Shown in pieces: positions 41,586 through 50,506 of a DNA stretch of 64,000 bases (within the stretch, counting starts at the first letter, position 1; every line of letters begins with the position of its first letter). The translations under genes and the position numbers were made by a program. The stretch is from NCBI RefSeq assembly GCF_042684665.1, contig NZ_JBHULY010000024.1:13631-77630 (forward strand), read 5' to 3'. The notes under the pieces were generated by a model that was not told the origin of the DNA, did not search any database, and saw only the letters and a program-made list of their open reading frames with translations. The stretch is from Jejuia rubra. Its GTDB lineage: Bacteria; Bacteroidota; Bacteroidia; Flavobacteriales; Flavobacteriaceae.

Positions 41586-42902
41586 ATGAAAATAGTAGTA
41601 AACATATCAAGAATTCTAGTTGGAGTTTTGTTCATCTTTTCGGGGTTTATAAAACTCAACGACCCACTAGGCTTTTCCTATAAATTGCAGGAATATTTCA
41701 GTCCAGATGTATTGAATATTCCGTTTTTAGAACCTTATGCCTTATTGATTTCGGTATTTGTAGTGGTGTTTGAAGTCGTTTTGGGTGTGTTTCTTTTAAT
41801 AGGTTATAAACCCAAATTTACGGTTTGGAGTTTATTGTTGATGATAGTCTTCTTTACCTTTTTAACCTTTTATGCGGCATATTTTGACAAGGTAAAAGAC
41901 TGTGGTTGCTTTGGGGATTTCCTAAAGCTGAAACCATGGGAATCCTTTGGTAAGGATGTGGTGCTTCTGATATTTATTCTGATTTTGTTTTTTGGGGTGC
42001 AACATATCAAACCCATTTTTGGAAAATTGCCAACAACGGTTTTAGCCTTATTGGGCTTTATTTTGAGTTTGTGGTTTGGCTATCATGTATTGATGCACTT
42101 GCCCACGATCGATTTTAGGGCTTATGCCATCGGTAAAAACATCAAAGAAGGCATGACTATTCCTGAGGATGCACCCAAGACGGAGCAGGAATATAGTTGG
42201 AAATTCAATGTAAATGGTGAAGAAAAAGTTATTGTCACCAATGGCTCGTATCCTTCGATTGAAGGCGAATTTGTAGGCGTTGAAACAAAGGTGATTCAGG
42301 AGGGTTATACGCCCCCGGTTGTGGATTTTTCAATTGAAAGTGCCGATGAAGATTTAACCGAATACTTTTTAGAACAAGAAAATTTAATAGTTGTGGTATC
42401 CTATAGTTTAGAAAAGATTGAACAGGAAGGTGCATTAAAATTGAAGGCGCTTCAGAAGCGAGCCAGAAAAAACAACTATCAAATCATTGGTTTGACGGCA
42501 TCGGGCGAGGAGGCGAAACAGCGTATCAATGAGGCCTATGAGATAGATTTTGATTGGTATTTATGTGATGAAAAGGCCCTAAAAACTGTGGTACGATCCA
42601 ATCCCGGGATTTTGGAATTGGATGGAGGGACCGTGATGCAAAAGGTGCATTGGAATGACTTGGACGATCTGGATTTACCTAAAGTTAATGCTAAGCCAGA
42701 ACCCATAATAGAAGAGGAGAAAGAGGAGGCTATAGCCTATTTTATTAATGGTATTTCTTCAACAAAAGCAGAAGTAGATGCACTTGACACAGAAATTATT
42801 GAGAGTGTCAATGTCATAAAAGACTCTGTCGAATTAAAGGAATTGAATGCGCAAAATAACACACTTTATATAGGTATAGTTGAAGTCATTTTAAAAAAAT
42901 AA
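41586..42902 (+). CDS. BT_3928-like DoxX/MauE-type membrane protein
   Basis: The product has 438 residues. The N-terminal half has four transmembrane segments of DoxX/MauE type (RILVGVLFIFSGFIKLNDPLGFSYKLQEYF; CGCFGDFLKLKPW). A fifth helix (TVLALLGFILSLWFGYHVLM) precedes a soluble, periplasmic thioredoxin-like C-terminus with LIVVVSYSLEKIEQEG and VVRSNPGILELDGGTVMQKVHW, which lacks a CxxC. It is probably linked to thiol redox or electron transport in the envelope, as for MauE/DoxD relatives, but this is inference. Confidence 0.75.
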   Translation: MKIVVNISRILVGVLFIFSGFIKLNDPLGFSYKLQEYFSPDVLNIPFLEPYALLISVFVVVFEVVLGVFLLIGYKPKFTVWSLLLMIVFFTFLTFYAAYFDKVKDCGCFGDFLKLKPWESFGKDVVLLIFILILFFGVQHIKPIFGKLPTTVLALLGFILSLWFGYHVLMHLPTIDFRAYAIGKNIKEGMTIPEDAPKTEQEYSWKFNVNGEEKVIVTNGSYPSIEGEFVGVETKVIQEGYTPPVVDFSIESADEDLTEYFLEQENLIVVVSYSLEKIEQEGALKLKALQKRARKNNYQIIGLTASGEEAKQRINEAYEIDFDWYLCDEKALKTVVRSNPGILELDGGTVMQKVHWNDLDDLDLPKVNAKPEPIIEEEKEEAIAYFINGISSTKAEVDALDTEIIESVNVIKDSVELKELNAQNNTLYIGIVEVILKK

Positions 42903-42951
42903 ATCCAACGGAGTAATTAGTGAAAATTAGTGAAATTCGAGTCTAAAAAAA

Positions 42952-44043
42952 CTGAGTAACAAAACCCTGATAAATTATTTCCTAAATAAAACCCTTTACG
43001 CTATCCTCACCTTATTTGGAGTAGTAACCGTTATTTTCTTTTTATTCAATGTGCTTCCCGGTGATCCCGCTCAAATGATGATGGGGCAAAATGAGGACAG
43101 CGAGCAACTCGCCAAAGTAAAGGCAAAATATGGTTTTGATAAACCTATTTTAACGCAGTATGCCTATTACATTAACGATTTATCTCCATTGTCTTTTCAT
43201 TCCAATTCGGACCAAGATTACACTTTTTTAGGTGAGGATAAATATAGTGCTGTAAAACTATTTTCAATTGGGAATACTTTCACTGTCTTAAAATTTCCAT
43301 ACCTACGAGAGTCCTTTACCAAGCAGGGTAAAAAAGTCTCTCAGGTGTTAGGCGAGACCTTACCGAATACTTTCGTTTTGGCAGTTTCGGCAATTATTAT
43401 CGCCATTATTATCGGGATATTTTTGGGGATTGTTTCGGCCCTGTACAAAGACCGATGGTTGGACAAGTCCATTCAGGTACTTAGTACCTTGGGAATGAGC
43501 GTGCCCTCATTTTTTAGTGCCATTTTGTTCGCTTGGCTATTTGGGTTTGTGCTTCACAAGTACACCAATTTAGAAATGACCGGAAGCCTTTACGAACTAG
43601 ATGATTTTGGAGAAGCCATACACATCAAATGGAAAAATTTGATTTTGCCCGCCATTGTTTTGGGGATTCGTCCGTTAGCCGTTGTGATTCAATTGATGCG
43701 TAATTCCTTGTTGGAAGTTTTTAATCAGGATTACATTCGTACCGCGAGAGCGAAAGGCTTGAGCGAGTTTCAAATTATAAAACGCCATGCTGTAAAAAAT
43801 GCTTTGAACCCTGTGGTTACAGCTATTTCAGGATGGTTTGCATCTATGTTGGCCGGAGCCGTTTTTGTGGAATATATTTTTGGATGGAATGGTTTAGGGA
43901 AGGAAATCGTTAATGCCCTAAATACTCTGGATTTACCTGTTATTATGGGTTCGGTTTTAGTAATTGCAACGCTTTTTGTAATGATTAACATTTTAGTCGA
44001 CTTAATCTATGTTTGGTTGGACCCGAAAGTTAAATTGCAATAA
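42952..44043 (+). CDS. OppB/DppB-like ABC permease, start codon unclear
   Basis: From GTG at 43051 the protein is LPGDPAQMMMGQNED..., which would lack the first helix. The frame is open back to 42934, and codons 42952-43050 encode LSNKTLINYFLNKTLYAILT and then LFGVVTVIFFLFNV, the expected first transmembrane segment of DppB-type permeases. No ATG, GTG or TTG lies before it; CTG at 42952 or 42967 is the best candidate. The EAA loop is AKGLSEFQIIKRHAVKNALNPV. Such permeases import peptides or nickel with OppC, OppD/F and a binding protein, none of which is nearby. A long insertion (YYINDLSPLSFHSNSDQDYT) is typical of Bacteroidota homologues. Confidence 0.8.
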   Translation: MSNKTLINYFLNKTLYAILTLFGVVTVIFFLFNVLPGDPAQMMMGQNEDSEQLAKVKAKYGFDKPILTQYAYYINDLSPLSFHSNSDQDYTFLGEDKYSAVKLFSIGNTFTVLKFPYLRESFTKQGKKVSQVLGETLPNTFVLAVSAIIIAIIIGIFLGIVSALYKDRWLDKSIQVLSTLGMSVPSFFSAILFAWLFGFVLHKYTNLEMTGSLYELDDFGEAIHIKWKNLILPAIVLGIRPLAVVIQLMRNSLLEVFNQDYIRTARAKGLSEFQIIKRHAVKNALNPVVTAISGWFASMLAGAVFVEYIFGWNGLGKEIVNALNTLDLPVIMGSVLVIATLFVMINILVDLIYVWLDPKVKLQ

Positions 44044-44080
44044 ACCTCCTGCGAAAGCAGGAATCTCAAAGGAAAAATTG

Positions 44081-44569
44081 ATGAAAAAAATGAACTATAT
44101 TATAATACTTTTAGTAAGCTTCTTTAGTTGTACTAAAGAGCCGGTGACGTTTTCGGAAGAAGTCTTAAATGACACTTTCACCACCTTAGAAGGGAATCAA
44201 GTGACTGTAAAGTCTATTTTAGAAAAGCACAAGGGCAAAAAAATAGTCATTGATATTTGGGCTTCTTGGTGTGGCGATTGTATCAAAGGGATGCCCAAGG
44301 TAAAAGAACTTCAAAAGGAACACCCTGAGGTGGTTTACTTGTTTTTTTCTTTGGATAGGGCAGAAGTGCCTTGGAAAAGAGGTATCAAAAAATACGATGT
44401 AATTGGTGAACACTATTTTATGCAAAACGGGAAGAAATGCCCCTTTGCCGATTTCGTAAACATTAGTTGGATTCCGAGATATATGGTGGTAAATGAAGCT
44501 GGCGAAATCGTTGTATTTAATGTTATTGAAGCTGATGACGAAAAGTTGCTTCAAGCTCTGAAAAATTAA
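44081..44569 (+). CDS. TlpA-like thioredoxin-fold lipoprotein
   Basis: The product has 162 residues from MKKMNYIIILLVSFFSC; the lipobox gives lipidated Cys at 17. The active site is WASWCGDCIKGMPKVKEL (CxxC). SLDRAEVPWKRGIKKY and ISWIPRYMVVNEAGEIV (cis-Pro region) follow. It probably reduces disulfides in the periplasm, anchored to a membrane. The in-frame extension upstream overlaps the permease and is not needed. It lies 37 bp after the permease stop. Confidence 0.85.
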   Translation: MKKMNYIIILLVSFFSCTKEPVTFSEEVLNDTFTTLEGNQVTVKSILEKHKGKKIVIDIWASWCGDCIKGMPKVKELQKEHPEVVYLFFSLDRAEVPWKRGIKKYDVIGEHYFMQNGKKCPFADFVNISWIPRYMVVNEAGEIVVFNVIEADDEKLLQALKN

Positions 44570-44631
44570 GTAGTTTTGTAGTAAATAATGAATTACTAAG
44601 TACTTACTTTTACAGAAATTATAATTACATC

Positions 44632-45381
44632 ATGAGAAAACATATCGTAGCCGGAAACTGGAAAATGAACAATGGTTTATCGCAAACCCAAAACTTAATT
44701 ACTGAGTTAAAAAGCCAAACCAAAACCTCCGATGCTGAGGTAATGATAGCACCTGCATTTACCAACTTATGGAATGCCTTTGAATCCTTGAGACAGGATG
44801 ACATCGAGGTGATTGCACAAAACATGCACTTTGCAGAAGATGGTGCTTACACTGGTGAAGTTAGTGCGGGTATGTTGAAGAGTATTGGCATTACTACCGT
44901 AATTTTGGGCCATAGTGAGCGTCGTGAATATTTTAATGAAACTGACGAGGCCTTGGCCAAAAAAGTAGATGCTGTTTTAGCAAATGGTATGCGCACAATT
45001 TTCTGTTTTGGAGAGGAATTGGCGGATAGAAAAGCTGGAAATGAGGAAGCCGTTGTTGAAAGCCAAATTAAAAATGCACTCTTCCATTTGGAGGCAGATG
45101 CTTTTAAAAGTATCGTTTTGGCATACGAGCCTGTTTGGGCGATTGGCACGGGTGAAACTGCGACGCCTGAGCAAGCTCAGGATATGCATGCGTTTATCAG
45201 AAAAACATTGGCCGATAAATATGGGGCTGAAGTAGCTGACAACGTTTCTATACTTTACGGTGGAAGCGTAAAACCGGGTAATGCCCAAGAGATTTTTTCA
45301 AAACCAGATGTGGATGGTGGATTGATTGGTGGTGCTTCACTAAAAGCAGAGGATTTCTTTGCGATTGTGAATGCGTTTTAA
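44632..45381 (+). CDS. tpiA: Triosephosphate isomerase
   Basis: The product has 249 residues. Catalytic residues are K11 (GNWKMN), H94 (LGHSERREYF) and E166 (AYEPVWAIGTG). The phosphate loop is YGGSVKPGNA, then GGLIGGASL. It interconverts dihydroxyacetone phosphate and glyceraldehyde 3-phosphate in glycolysis. Normal length, cytoplasmic. It ends the folP-side cluster and is followed by a repeat and a terminator. Confidence 0.97.
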   Translation: MRKHIVAGNWKMNNGLSQTQNLITELKSQTKTSDAEVMIAPAFTNLWNAFESLRQDDIEVIAQNMHFAEDGAYTGEVSAGMLKSIGITTVILGHSERREYFNETDEALAKKVDAVLANGMRTIFCFGEELADRKAGNEEAVVESQIKNALFHLEADAFKSIVLAYEPVWAIGTGETATPEQAQDMHAFIRKTLADKYGAEVADNVSILYGGSVKPGNAQEIFSKPDVDGGLIGGASLKAEDFFAIVNAF

Positions 45382-45648
45382 GTAAACCAAAGCATTGTCA
45401 TGCTGAACTTGTTTCAGCATCTTATAATATAGAACCTGCTAGGTAAAACTTAGCAGGTTTTTTATTGGTTGTTTTGGGTGGATTTGAATTTAAGTAGATT
45501 ATCTCGCAAAGACGCTAAGTCGTAAAGAATTTGTTCGTTTGACTTTGTCAGGAAAAATAGGTAGATTCGTTTATTGCTGAATATCAGTCGTTAAAATGGC
45601 TTTTATGCTAGGAAGCTATTAACCTTCATTATAACCAACCAAAAGCCG
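45382..45648. other. Gene-free stretch with repeat fragments
   Basis: It holds TCATGCTGAACTTGTTTCAG (about 45400-45420, paralogue at 39900), a terminator (45433-45464), and CTCGCAAAGACGCTAAGTCG (about 45502-45521), a further repeat-like motif. No gene. Confidence 0.55.
45433..45464 (+). terminator. Intrinsic terminator after tpiA
   Basis: Perfect 9-bp stem AACCTGCTA / TAGCAGGTT, 9-base loop, followed by TTTTATT. Confidence 0.85.
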
Positions 45649-46695
45649 ATGATAAAATTCTTTAGAAAAATTCGACAAAAGCTACTTTCTGAAAATAAAC
45701 TCAAAAGATATCTGGTGTATGCTTTTGGTGAAATTATACTTGTGGTTATTGGGATTCTGATTGCTTTACAGATTAATAATTGGAATGAACAGCGTAAAGA
45801 ACACCAAAAAATTGCGAAAATTTATGAACGCCTAATTTTAGATATTGAAAATGATATTAATGACCTAGCAGTGAGAATTGAGGGTTATAAAGCTAATGAA
45901 CATCTCTATAGGAAAGTTATGAATGATTCGGTAAGCACGGACTTATTGGACGAAGGGCTTTCAAGAATTGTTGCAAACATCCCTTTTTCTTCAAAATTGA
46001 GAAATACAGGTATAGCGCAATTGAAACAAGCTAATTTGTCGGATCCATTTATTCAGACCATGATTTCGAGGTATGGCGACTTGGATGAGAGAAAAACAAA
46101 TTATGAAACGAGAATAGAGGCCTTAAGCCAGGAGCTTATTAAACATATTAGGGACGAATATCCATGGTATACGGAATGGATATCCAAAAAAATTATGAAG
46201 GACAATTCAAGCCCGGAATTGCAGGCCTTTTTCGTCAATAGTATGGAGTACCGAAATTTTGTAACGCATTCGTATAACCTGATTTATAATAATTACATTC
46301 GGATAATCGAAGATACTATTGATTTTCTCCATAAAACTCGCGTAGAATTAAAAAGGGAATTGAATCCGCAGTTTGTTATTCTTGATGAGAAGAAACTATT
46401 GGATTTTGCTGGTAGCTACGAGATGGTTGAAATAGATTGTCCGATTGTTCCAGATTTAGAGGTTGGTATGAAATTGCCTGTTGAAATTAACAGTAACACC
46501 TTGAAGTTTAAAGATGAAAGATTTGATATTTCCATGTATTTGTATCACGAGCTCGGTGACACGTTTTATGAACCAAGATTTATAAACGCCTTCTTTTATT
46601 TTGAGCGTGATAATAATGATTCTATAGTAGGGCTAAAAATTCAGACGAAATCTTCAGAGGAACGGTGTAATATTGAGTTGCAAAAAATAAATTGA
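45649..46695 (+). CDS. DUF6090 family membrane-anchored protein
   Basis: The product has 348 residues. MIKFFRKIRQKLLSENKLKRY is followed by one transmembrane helix, YAFGEIILVVIGILIALQINNWNEQRK. This N-terminus defines the family now called DUF6090. The rest is helical and periplasmic (KIAKIYERLILDIENDIND...), ending in a small beta-rich part with SYEMVEIDCPIVPDLEV. Such genes occur in flavobacteria in many paralogues; function unknown. Confidence 0.8.
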   Translation: MIKFFRKIRQKLLSENKLKRYLVYAFGEIILVVIGILIALQINNWNEQRKEHQKIAKIYERLILDIENDINDLAVRIEGYKANEHLYRKVMNDSVSTDLLDEGLSRIVANIPFSSKLRNTGIAQLKQANLSDPFIQTMISRYGDLDERKTNYETRIEALSQELIKHIRDEYPWYTEWISKKIMKDNSSPELQAFFVNSMEYRNFVTHSYNLIYNNYIRIIEDTIDFLHKTRVELKRELNPQFVILDEKKLLDFAGSYEMVEIDCPIVPDLEVGMKLPVEINSNTLKFKDERFDISMYLYHELGDTFYEPRFINAFFYFERDNNDSIVGLKIQTKSSEERCNIELQKIN

Positions 46696-46897
46696 TTCGA
46701 AAGTGGGTTATTACCTCTTTTAATATCCCATTTAAAATATATCTACTCTACTTGAATCAGCTTCAAACGGCTCTTATCCATAATTTGTGGTATAAAATCA
46801 TTGAATGCTCCCTTTCTTTGAGCATTATTTAAAACCCATTTAAAAAAACTTCCACTTTTTTTGATGACATTTTTGTAGAAAAGCGATGAAGGAGTAA

Positions 46898-47642
46898 ATG
46901 TTAAAAATTAATCAAATTTATTAGGAAACAATTACTCTACTTTTTATGCTTTTCCTTTGTATTAATCTTTATGTCTTGCTCAACCAATGGTGACGACCCA
47001 AATAACAATGCACCTTCAATTTTTTCAGCAAACACTACGGAAATACGTTTTGATGGAGCAATCATTGAATGGACGGAATCTATCGACCCCGATGACGACA
47101 CCGTAACTTATGCCATTGTTCTAGATGGACAAGAAATGGCCTCTGGGGTTACTGCCTTAAGCTACGGCTTTTCTGGACTAGAATCTGAAACCACTTATGA
47201 AGGCTATGTGGAATCCAGAGATGGAAGAGGAGGTACGTCCCGAGCTCAATTCTTTTTTGCTACAGGGCCGGAAGTGATTATTATGGAGGTTGATATCGCA
47301 TGCAGATGGTGGGAAGGTAGCGGTGGCTATGGTATTGTAAATTACTTTGAGGTGCCTGCCGTAGATGATGCTAAAAGTTACCACCTAGAAATTCTTACTT
47401 ATGCTCCGGACCCCATACCGTCCAATGTTGGGAGAACCTACTCATGGACTCCAGATAGTGTTCTACCAACAGGAAATAGTGTAGGTTCTGGTGCAAGTCA
47501 TCTTACTGAATATACCCCTGGAGTTTACCACGCCAATACCAGTACTGGGAGTGGCTCCTTAATTTATCTAGATAGCGCAATAGCCAATTGCGAAGCCGTT
47601 AATGCCAAAGCGCGTGTAACCATTACCATTGGTAAGAATTAA
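46898..47642 (+). pseudogene. Lipoprotein with FN3-like domain, frameshifted at an A5 tract after the start
   Basis: The main frame codes for a Gly/Ser/Thr-rich protein with an FN3-like domain (EIRFDGAIIEWTESIDPDDD) ending VTITIGKN. Reading upstream of the internal ATG at 46971, the same frame continues as KLIKFIRKQLLYFLCFSFVL then IFMSC, a perfect lipoprotein signal, back to a stop at 46902. The natural ATG at 46898 (preceded by AAGGAG) is in another frame; removing one A from the run at 46903-46907 joins them as MLKLIKFIRKQ. So the gene is either broken by +1 A, phase-variable, or mis-sequenced. Starting at 46971 would leave only MSC and no export signal. Confidence 0.7.
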
Positions 47643-47677
47643 AATGAAATACAAACAACTCGATGGAAAGCTCACCC

Positions 47678-47785
47678 GAGTTAGGGATTGAACACTTCGA
47701 CTGCGCTCAGTGCAGGCTAAATGTTTGAAATCCCCGACGTAGGAGGGATTGAGTAGTGAAAGCCTTACCCCTTGTGGGTAACGCC
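47678..47785 (+). repeat. Structured interspersed element with nested repeat
   Basis: GAGTTAGGGATTGAA, then an inserted CACTTCGACTGCGCTCAGTG (47693-47712), then TGTTTGAAATCCCCGACG, TAGGAGGGATTGAGTAGTG, AAAGCC and GGGTAACGCC. Apart from the inserted piece it matches the copy at 34731-34850 closely. Confidence 0.7.
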
Positions 47786-47816
47786 TAAATCAAAATAAAA
47801 TACAAATCATACTCTA

Positions 47817-47865
47817 AGGGTATTCCCTGATTTTTTACAAATCAAGGAATGCCCTGAGTTTTTTT
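47817..47865 (+). terminator. Hairpin with GGGTATTCCC arm and T7 tail
   Basis: 17-bp stem (47817-47833 with 47839-47855), one mismatch and one T-G wobble, followed by TTTTTTT (47859-47865). It fits an intrinsic terminator for the gene on its left but lies only 54 bases before the beta-helix gene. A sister hairpin with the same arm sequence is at 53096-53138. Confidence 0.7.
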
Positions 47866-47918
47866 AGGGAAAGGGATAATACCTTGTAGCTATAAGTAAT
47901 CACTAAAATTTTTTAATT

Positions 47919-49022
47919 ATGAAGCTATTAACACACCTTCGGAAACCCCTATTATCAGTGGCAATGTTGTGTATTGCCTGTATGACATTACAATCGCAAA
48001 CGGTTTACGTTGTGGACAACAATCAAGGCTCTGGGGCGCAATATACCAGCGTCCAAGCCGCAGTGAATGACGCCAGTGCTGGCGATATTATTTACTTACA
48101 GCCCTCCCCAAACTCGTATGGTGACATTCAGATGAACAAGCCGTTGAGTATTTATGGTATTGCCCACAATGCTGAATTGAATTCGGGTGAGCGGGCAACT
48201 GTAAACAACATTTTGTTTCGTTATGAAAATGCCTCTGGTTCAAAAATTTCTGGTTTGAGAATCAATGGTATTTATTTGGATAATACGACGTACAGCAACC
48301 ATGATGTCGTCATCACAAATAATAGAATTGTTTTCATTCAAGGCAATAGTAGTACTGGGAGGGCAAATAACGCCATTATTTCTGGAAATTTCTTTTATCA
48401 CACTTCAACCCGAGCTATTGATAACTACAATTGCCAGAACTGGATCATATCCAACAATACATTTAACATGTGGAGTACCTGGTATGATTACGACCTGTTT
48501 TACCGGTTGAATAGTACAACCCTGTTGAACAATAACATCATCATGACCCTACAGAACGGCGACACAAACCAATCCGTTGCTGTGTTTAGGAGTTGCAACG
48601 GTACGCAGATAAGCAATAATATTTTCATATTTACTGGCACCGATGTGGTAAACATGAACCGTGGGTCAAATTCATCCTTAAACTTTCAGAATAATTTGAC
48701 TTATAGTATTAATACGGCTTTTGATCCGCTTGCCGGAACGAATAATATTGACGATACCGATCCGCAATTTGTCTCTTATAACCCTAATGTTCCTTTAAAT
48801 AGTACTGGGAACGATTATCACATTCAAGCTGGTTCGCTTGCCGAAAATGCCGGAACGGATGGCAATGATTTAGGAGTATTCAATGGTGGTTTCCCGTTTA
48901 ATATTCGAGGATACCCCACTGAGTTGCCCCACCTGACGGATTTTGTTATTTACAACAATATCATTAGTGCTGGAACGGATTTGAATATCAACATTAAGGC
49001 CAATGCCAATATTACCAACTAA
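47919..49022 (+). CDS. Secreted right-handed beta-helix protein
   Basis: The product has 367 residues. Signal peptide MKLLTHLRKPLLSVAMLCIACMTLQSQ. TVYVVDNNQGSGAQYTSVQAAVNDASAGDIIYL is the typical entry of pectate-lyase/NosD-like beta-helices. Rungs rich in Asn follow (ISNNTFN, LLNNNIIM, QISNNIFIF). No T9SS sorting domain, no catalytic residues I can identify. It is probably surface-exposed or extracellular and may bind carbohydrate. The next gene starts 17 bp after its stop, so the two are likely cotranscribed. Confidence 0.8.
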   Translation: MKLLTHLRKPLLSVAMLCIACMTLQSQTVYVVDNNQGSGAQYTSVQAAVNDASAGDIIYLQPSPNSYGDIQMNKPLSIYGIAHNAELNSGERATVNNILFRYENASGSKISGLRINGIYLDNTTYSNHDVVITNNRIVFIQGNSSTGRANNAIISGNFFYHTSTRAIDNYNCQNWIISNNTFNMWSTWYDYDLFYRLNSTTLLNNNIIMTLQNGDTNQSVAVFRSCNGTQISNNIFIFTGTDVVNMNRGSNSSLNFQNNLTYSINTAFDPLAGTNNIDDTDPQFVSYNPNVPLNSTGNDYHIQAGSLAENAGTDGNDLGVFNGGFPFNIRGYPTELPHLTDFVIYNNIISAGTDLNINIKANANITN

Positions 49023-49039
49023 TTCAAAAATTGAGAACA

Positions 49040-50452
49040 ATGAAAACGTTCATTTTATTTTGGCTGTTGCTTCTTGGGTTTTGGGGACGTTCACAAATCA
49101 CGTCGGCCGAGTATTTTATTGATACCGACCCTGGTGTTGGCAATGCGACAGCATTAGCGGTTTCGGGCAACACTATCGATCAGAATTTGAATGTCCCAAC
49201 CACGGGGCTTTCGGAAGGGGTGCATAAGCTTTACATCAGGGTTTTAAATACCGATGGGGCGTGGAGTCTGTACGACAGAAATGTGTTTTACATCAACCCA
49301 GGTAATACAAATTCGTCGAATATCGCTTCCGCGGAATATTTTATGGATATGGATCCGGGAGTCGGGGGCGGTACTTCCTTGGCTATTTCAGGATCCACCG
49401 TGGATCAAAATTTTAATATTCCGACCACGGGGCTTTCCAGCGGGGTTCACAAATTGTATTTGAGGTTGATAAATACGGATGGCACGTGGAGTCTTTACGA
49501 TAGGAATGTGTTTTACGTCAGCCCAGATAACACCAATTCATCAAATATTTCATCTGCAGAGTATTTTATCGATACTGATCCCGGAGTTGGGAGCGGTACA
49601 GCGTTAACCGTTTCAGGGAATACTGTAGATACAGATTTAACCGTGCCCACAACTGGACTTCCTAACGGCGTTCATAAATTATACGTAAGGCTGGTCAATG
49701 GCGATGGCACGTGGAGTTTGTATGACAGAAATGTGTTTTACGTCAATCCCAACAACTCAAATTCAGCGAATATCGCTTCGGCTGAATATTTTATAGATAC
49801 CGATCCCGGAGTGGGGAATGCAACCTCTTTGGCGGTTTCAGGAAATGTTATTGATCAAGATTTTAACGTGCCCACAACAGGGCTTTCGGAAGGGGTGCAT
49901 AAACTCTATTTGAGATTGATAAATGATGATGGCACTTGGAGTTTGTATGATAGAAATGTGTTTTATGTGAGTCCAGATTTGGTAAATTCGGCATTAATAA
50001 CAGGAGCGGAGTACTTTTTTGATATCGATCCGGGCGTGGGCAATGCTACCCAGATTGATATCAGTGATGCCGAACTCATTGACTTAGATTTGGTGGCTCA
50101 AGTGCCAGCGGATTTGCCCGATGGTGACCACATTCTATACATCAGGGTGCAAAATACCGATGGCACTTGGAGCTTGTATGCACGCTCTGGGCAATTGTCC
50201 ACCTTATCGAATGACGATTTTGTATTGAACAGTTTTATGTTTTATCCTAACCCCGTGAAGGATATCATGGTTTTGGATACCCAAAATCAGAAGATTACTG
50301 ATTTCAAAATTATGAATATGCGGGGGCAGGTAGTTTTGGATGCGGTTCCTTCGGGTAAAGAATTAAACTTGAGTAGTTTGGAATCGGGAACTTACTTGTT
50401 TCATTTAAAAACTGAAGAGGGAAGTGTTTCGAAGAAATTTGTGAAGGAATAA
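49040..50452 (+). CDS. T9SS-exported protein of 75-residue tandem repeats
   Basis: Signal peptide from MKTFILFWLLLLGFWGRSQ (an ATG three codons upstream also exists). Then five units of exactly 75 residues (225 bp). Counted from that upstream ATG, each AEYF motif begins at 26, 101, 176, 251 and 326, with consensus AEYFIDTDPGVGNATxLAVS, VPTTGLSEGVHKLYIR and NTDGTWSLYDRNVFYV. The fifth unit is the most diverged. The C-terminus (NSFMFYPNPVKDIMVL to SVSKKFVKE) is a T9SS type A sorting domain. The repeats probably form a surface stalk or adhesin; function unknown. Confidence 0.85.
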   Translation: MKTFILFWLLLLGFWGRSQITSAEYFIDTDPGVGNATALAVSGNTIDQNLNVPTTGLSEGVHKLYIRVLNTDGAWSLYDRNVFYINPGNTNSSNIASAEYFMDMDPGVGGGTSLAISGSTVDQNFNIPTTGLSSGVHKLYLRLINTDGTWSLYDRNVFYVSPDNTNSSNISSAEYFIDTDPGVGSGTALTVSGNTVDTDLTVPTTGLPNGVHKLYVRLVNGDGTWSLYDRNVFYVNPNNSNSANIASAEYFIDTDPGVGNATSLAVSGNVIDQDFNVPTTGLSEGVHKLYLRLINDDGTWSLYDRNVFYVSPDLVNSALITGAEYFFDIDPGVGNATQIDISDAELIDLDLVAQVPADLPDGDHILYIRVQNTDGTWSLYARSGQLSTLSNDDFVLNSFMFYPNPVKDIMVLDTQNQKITDFKIMNMRGQVVLDAVPSGKELNLSSLESGTYLFHLKTEEGSVSKKFVKE

Positions 50453-50506
50453 AATAGCGATATTAGCGTATAATGTATTAAATTTAAATCAAATAGTACT
50501 TGGAAA

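Noticed and set aside
47817..47865. Hairpin before the beta-helix gene as a metabolite riboswitch
   Set aside because: A single stem with a T7 tail and no multi-helix aptamer; a terminator or protein site explains it better.
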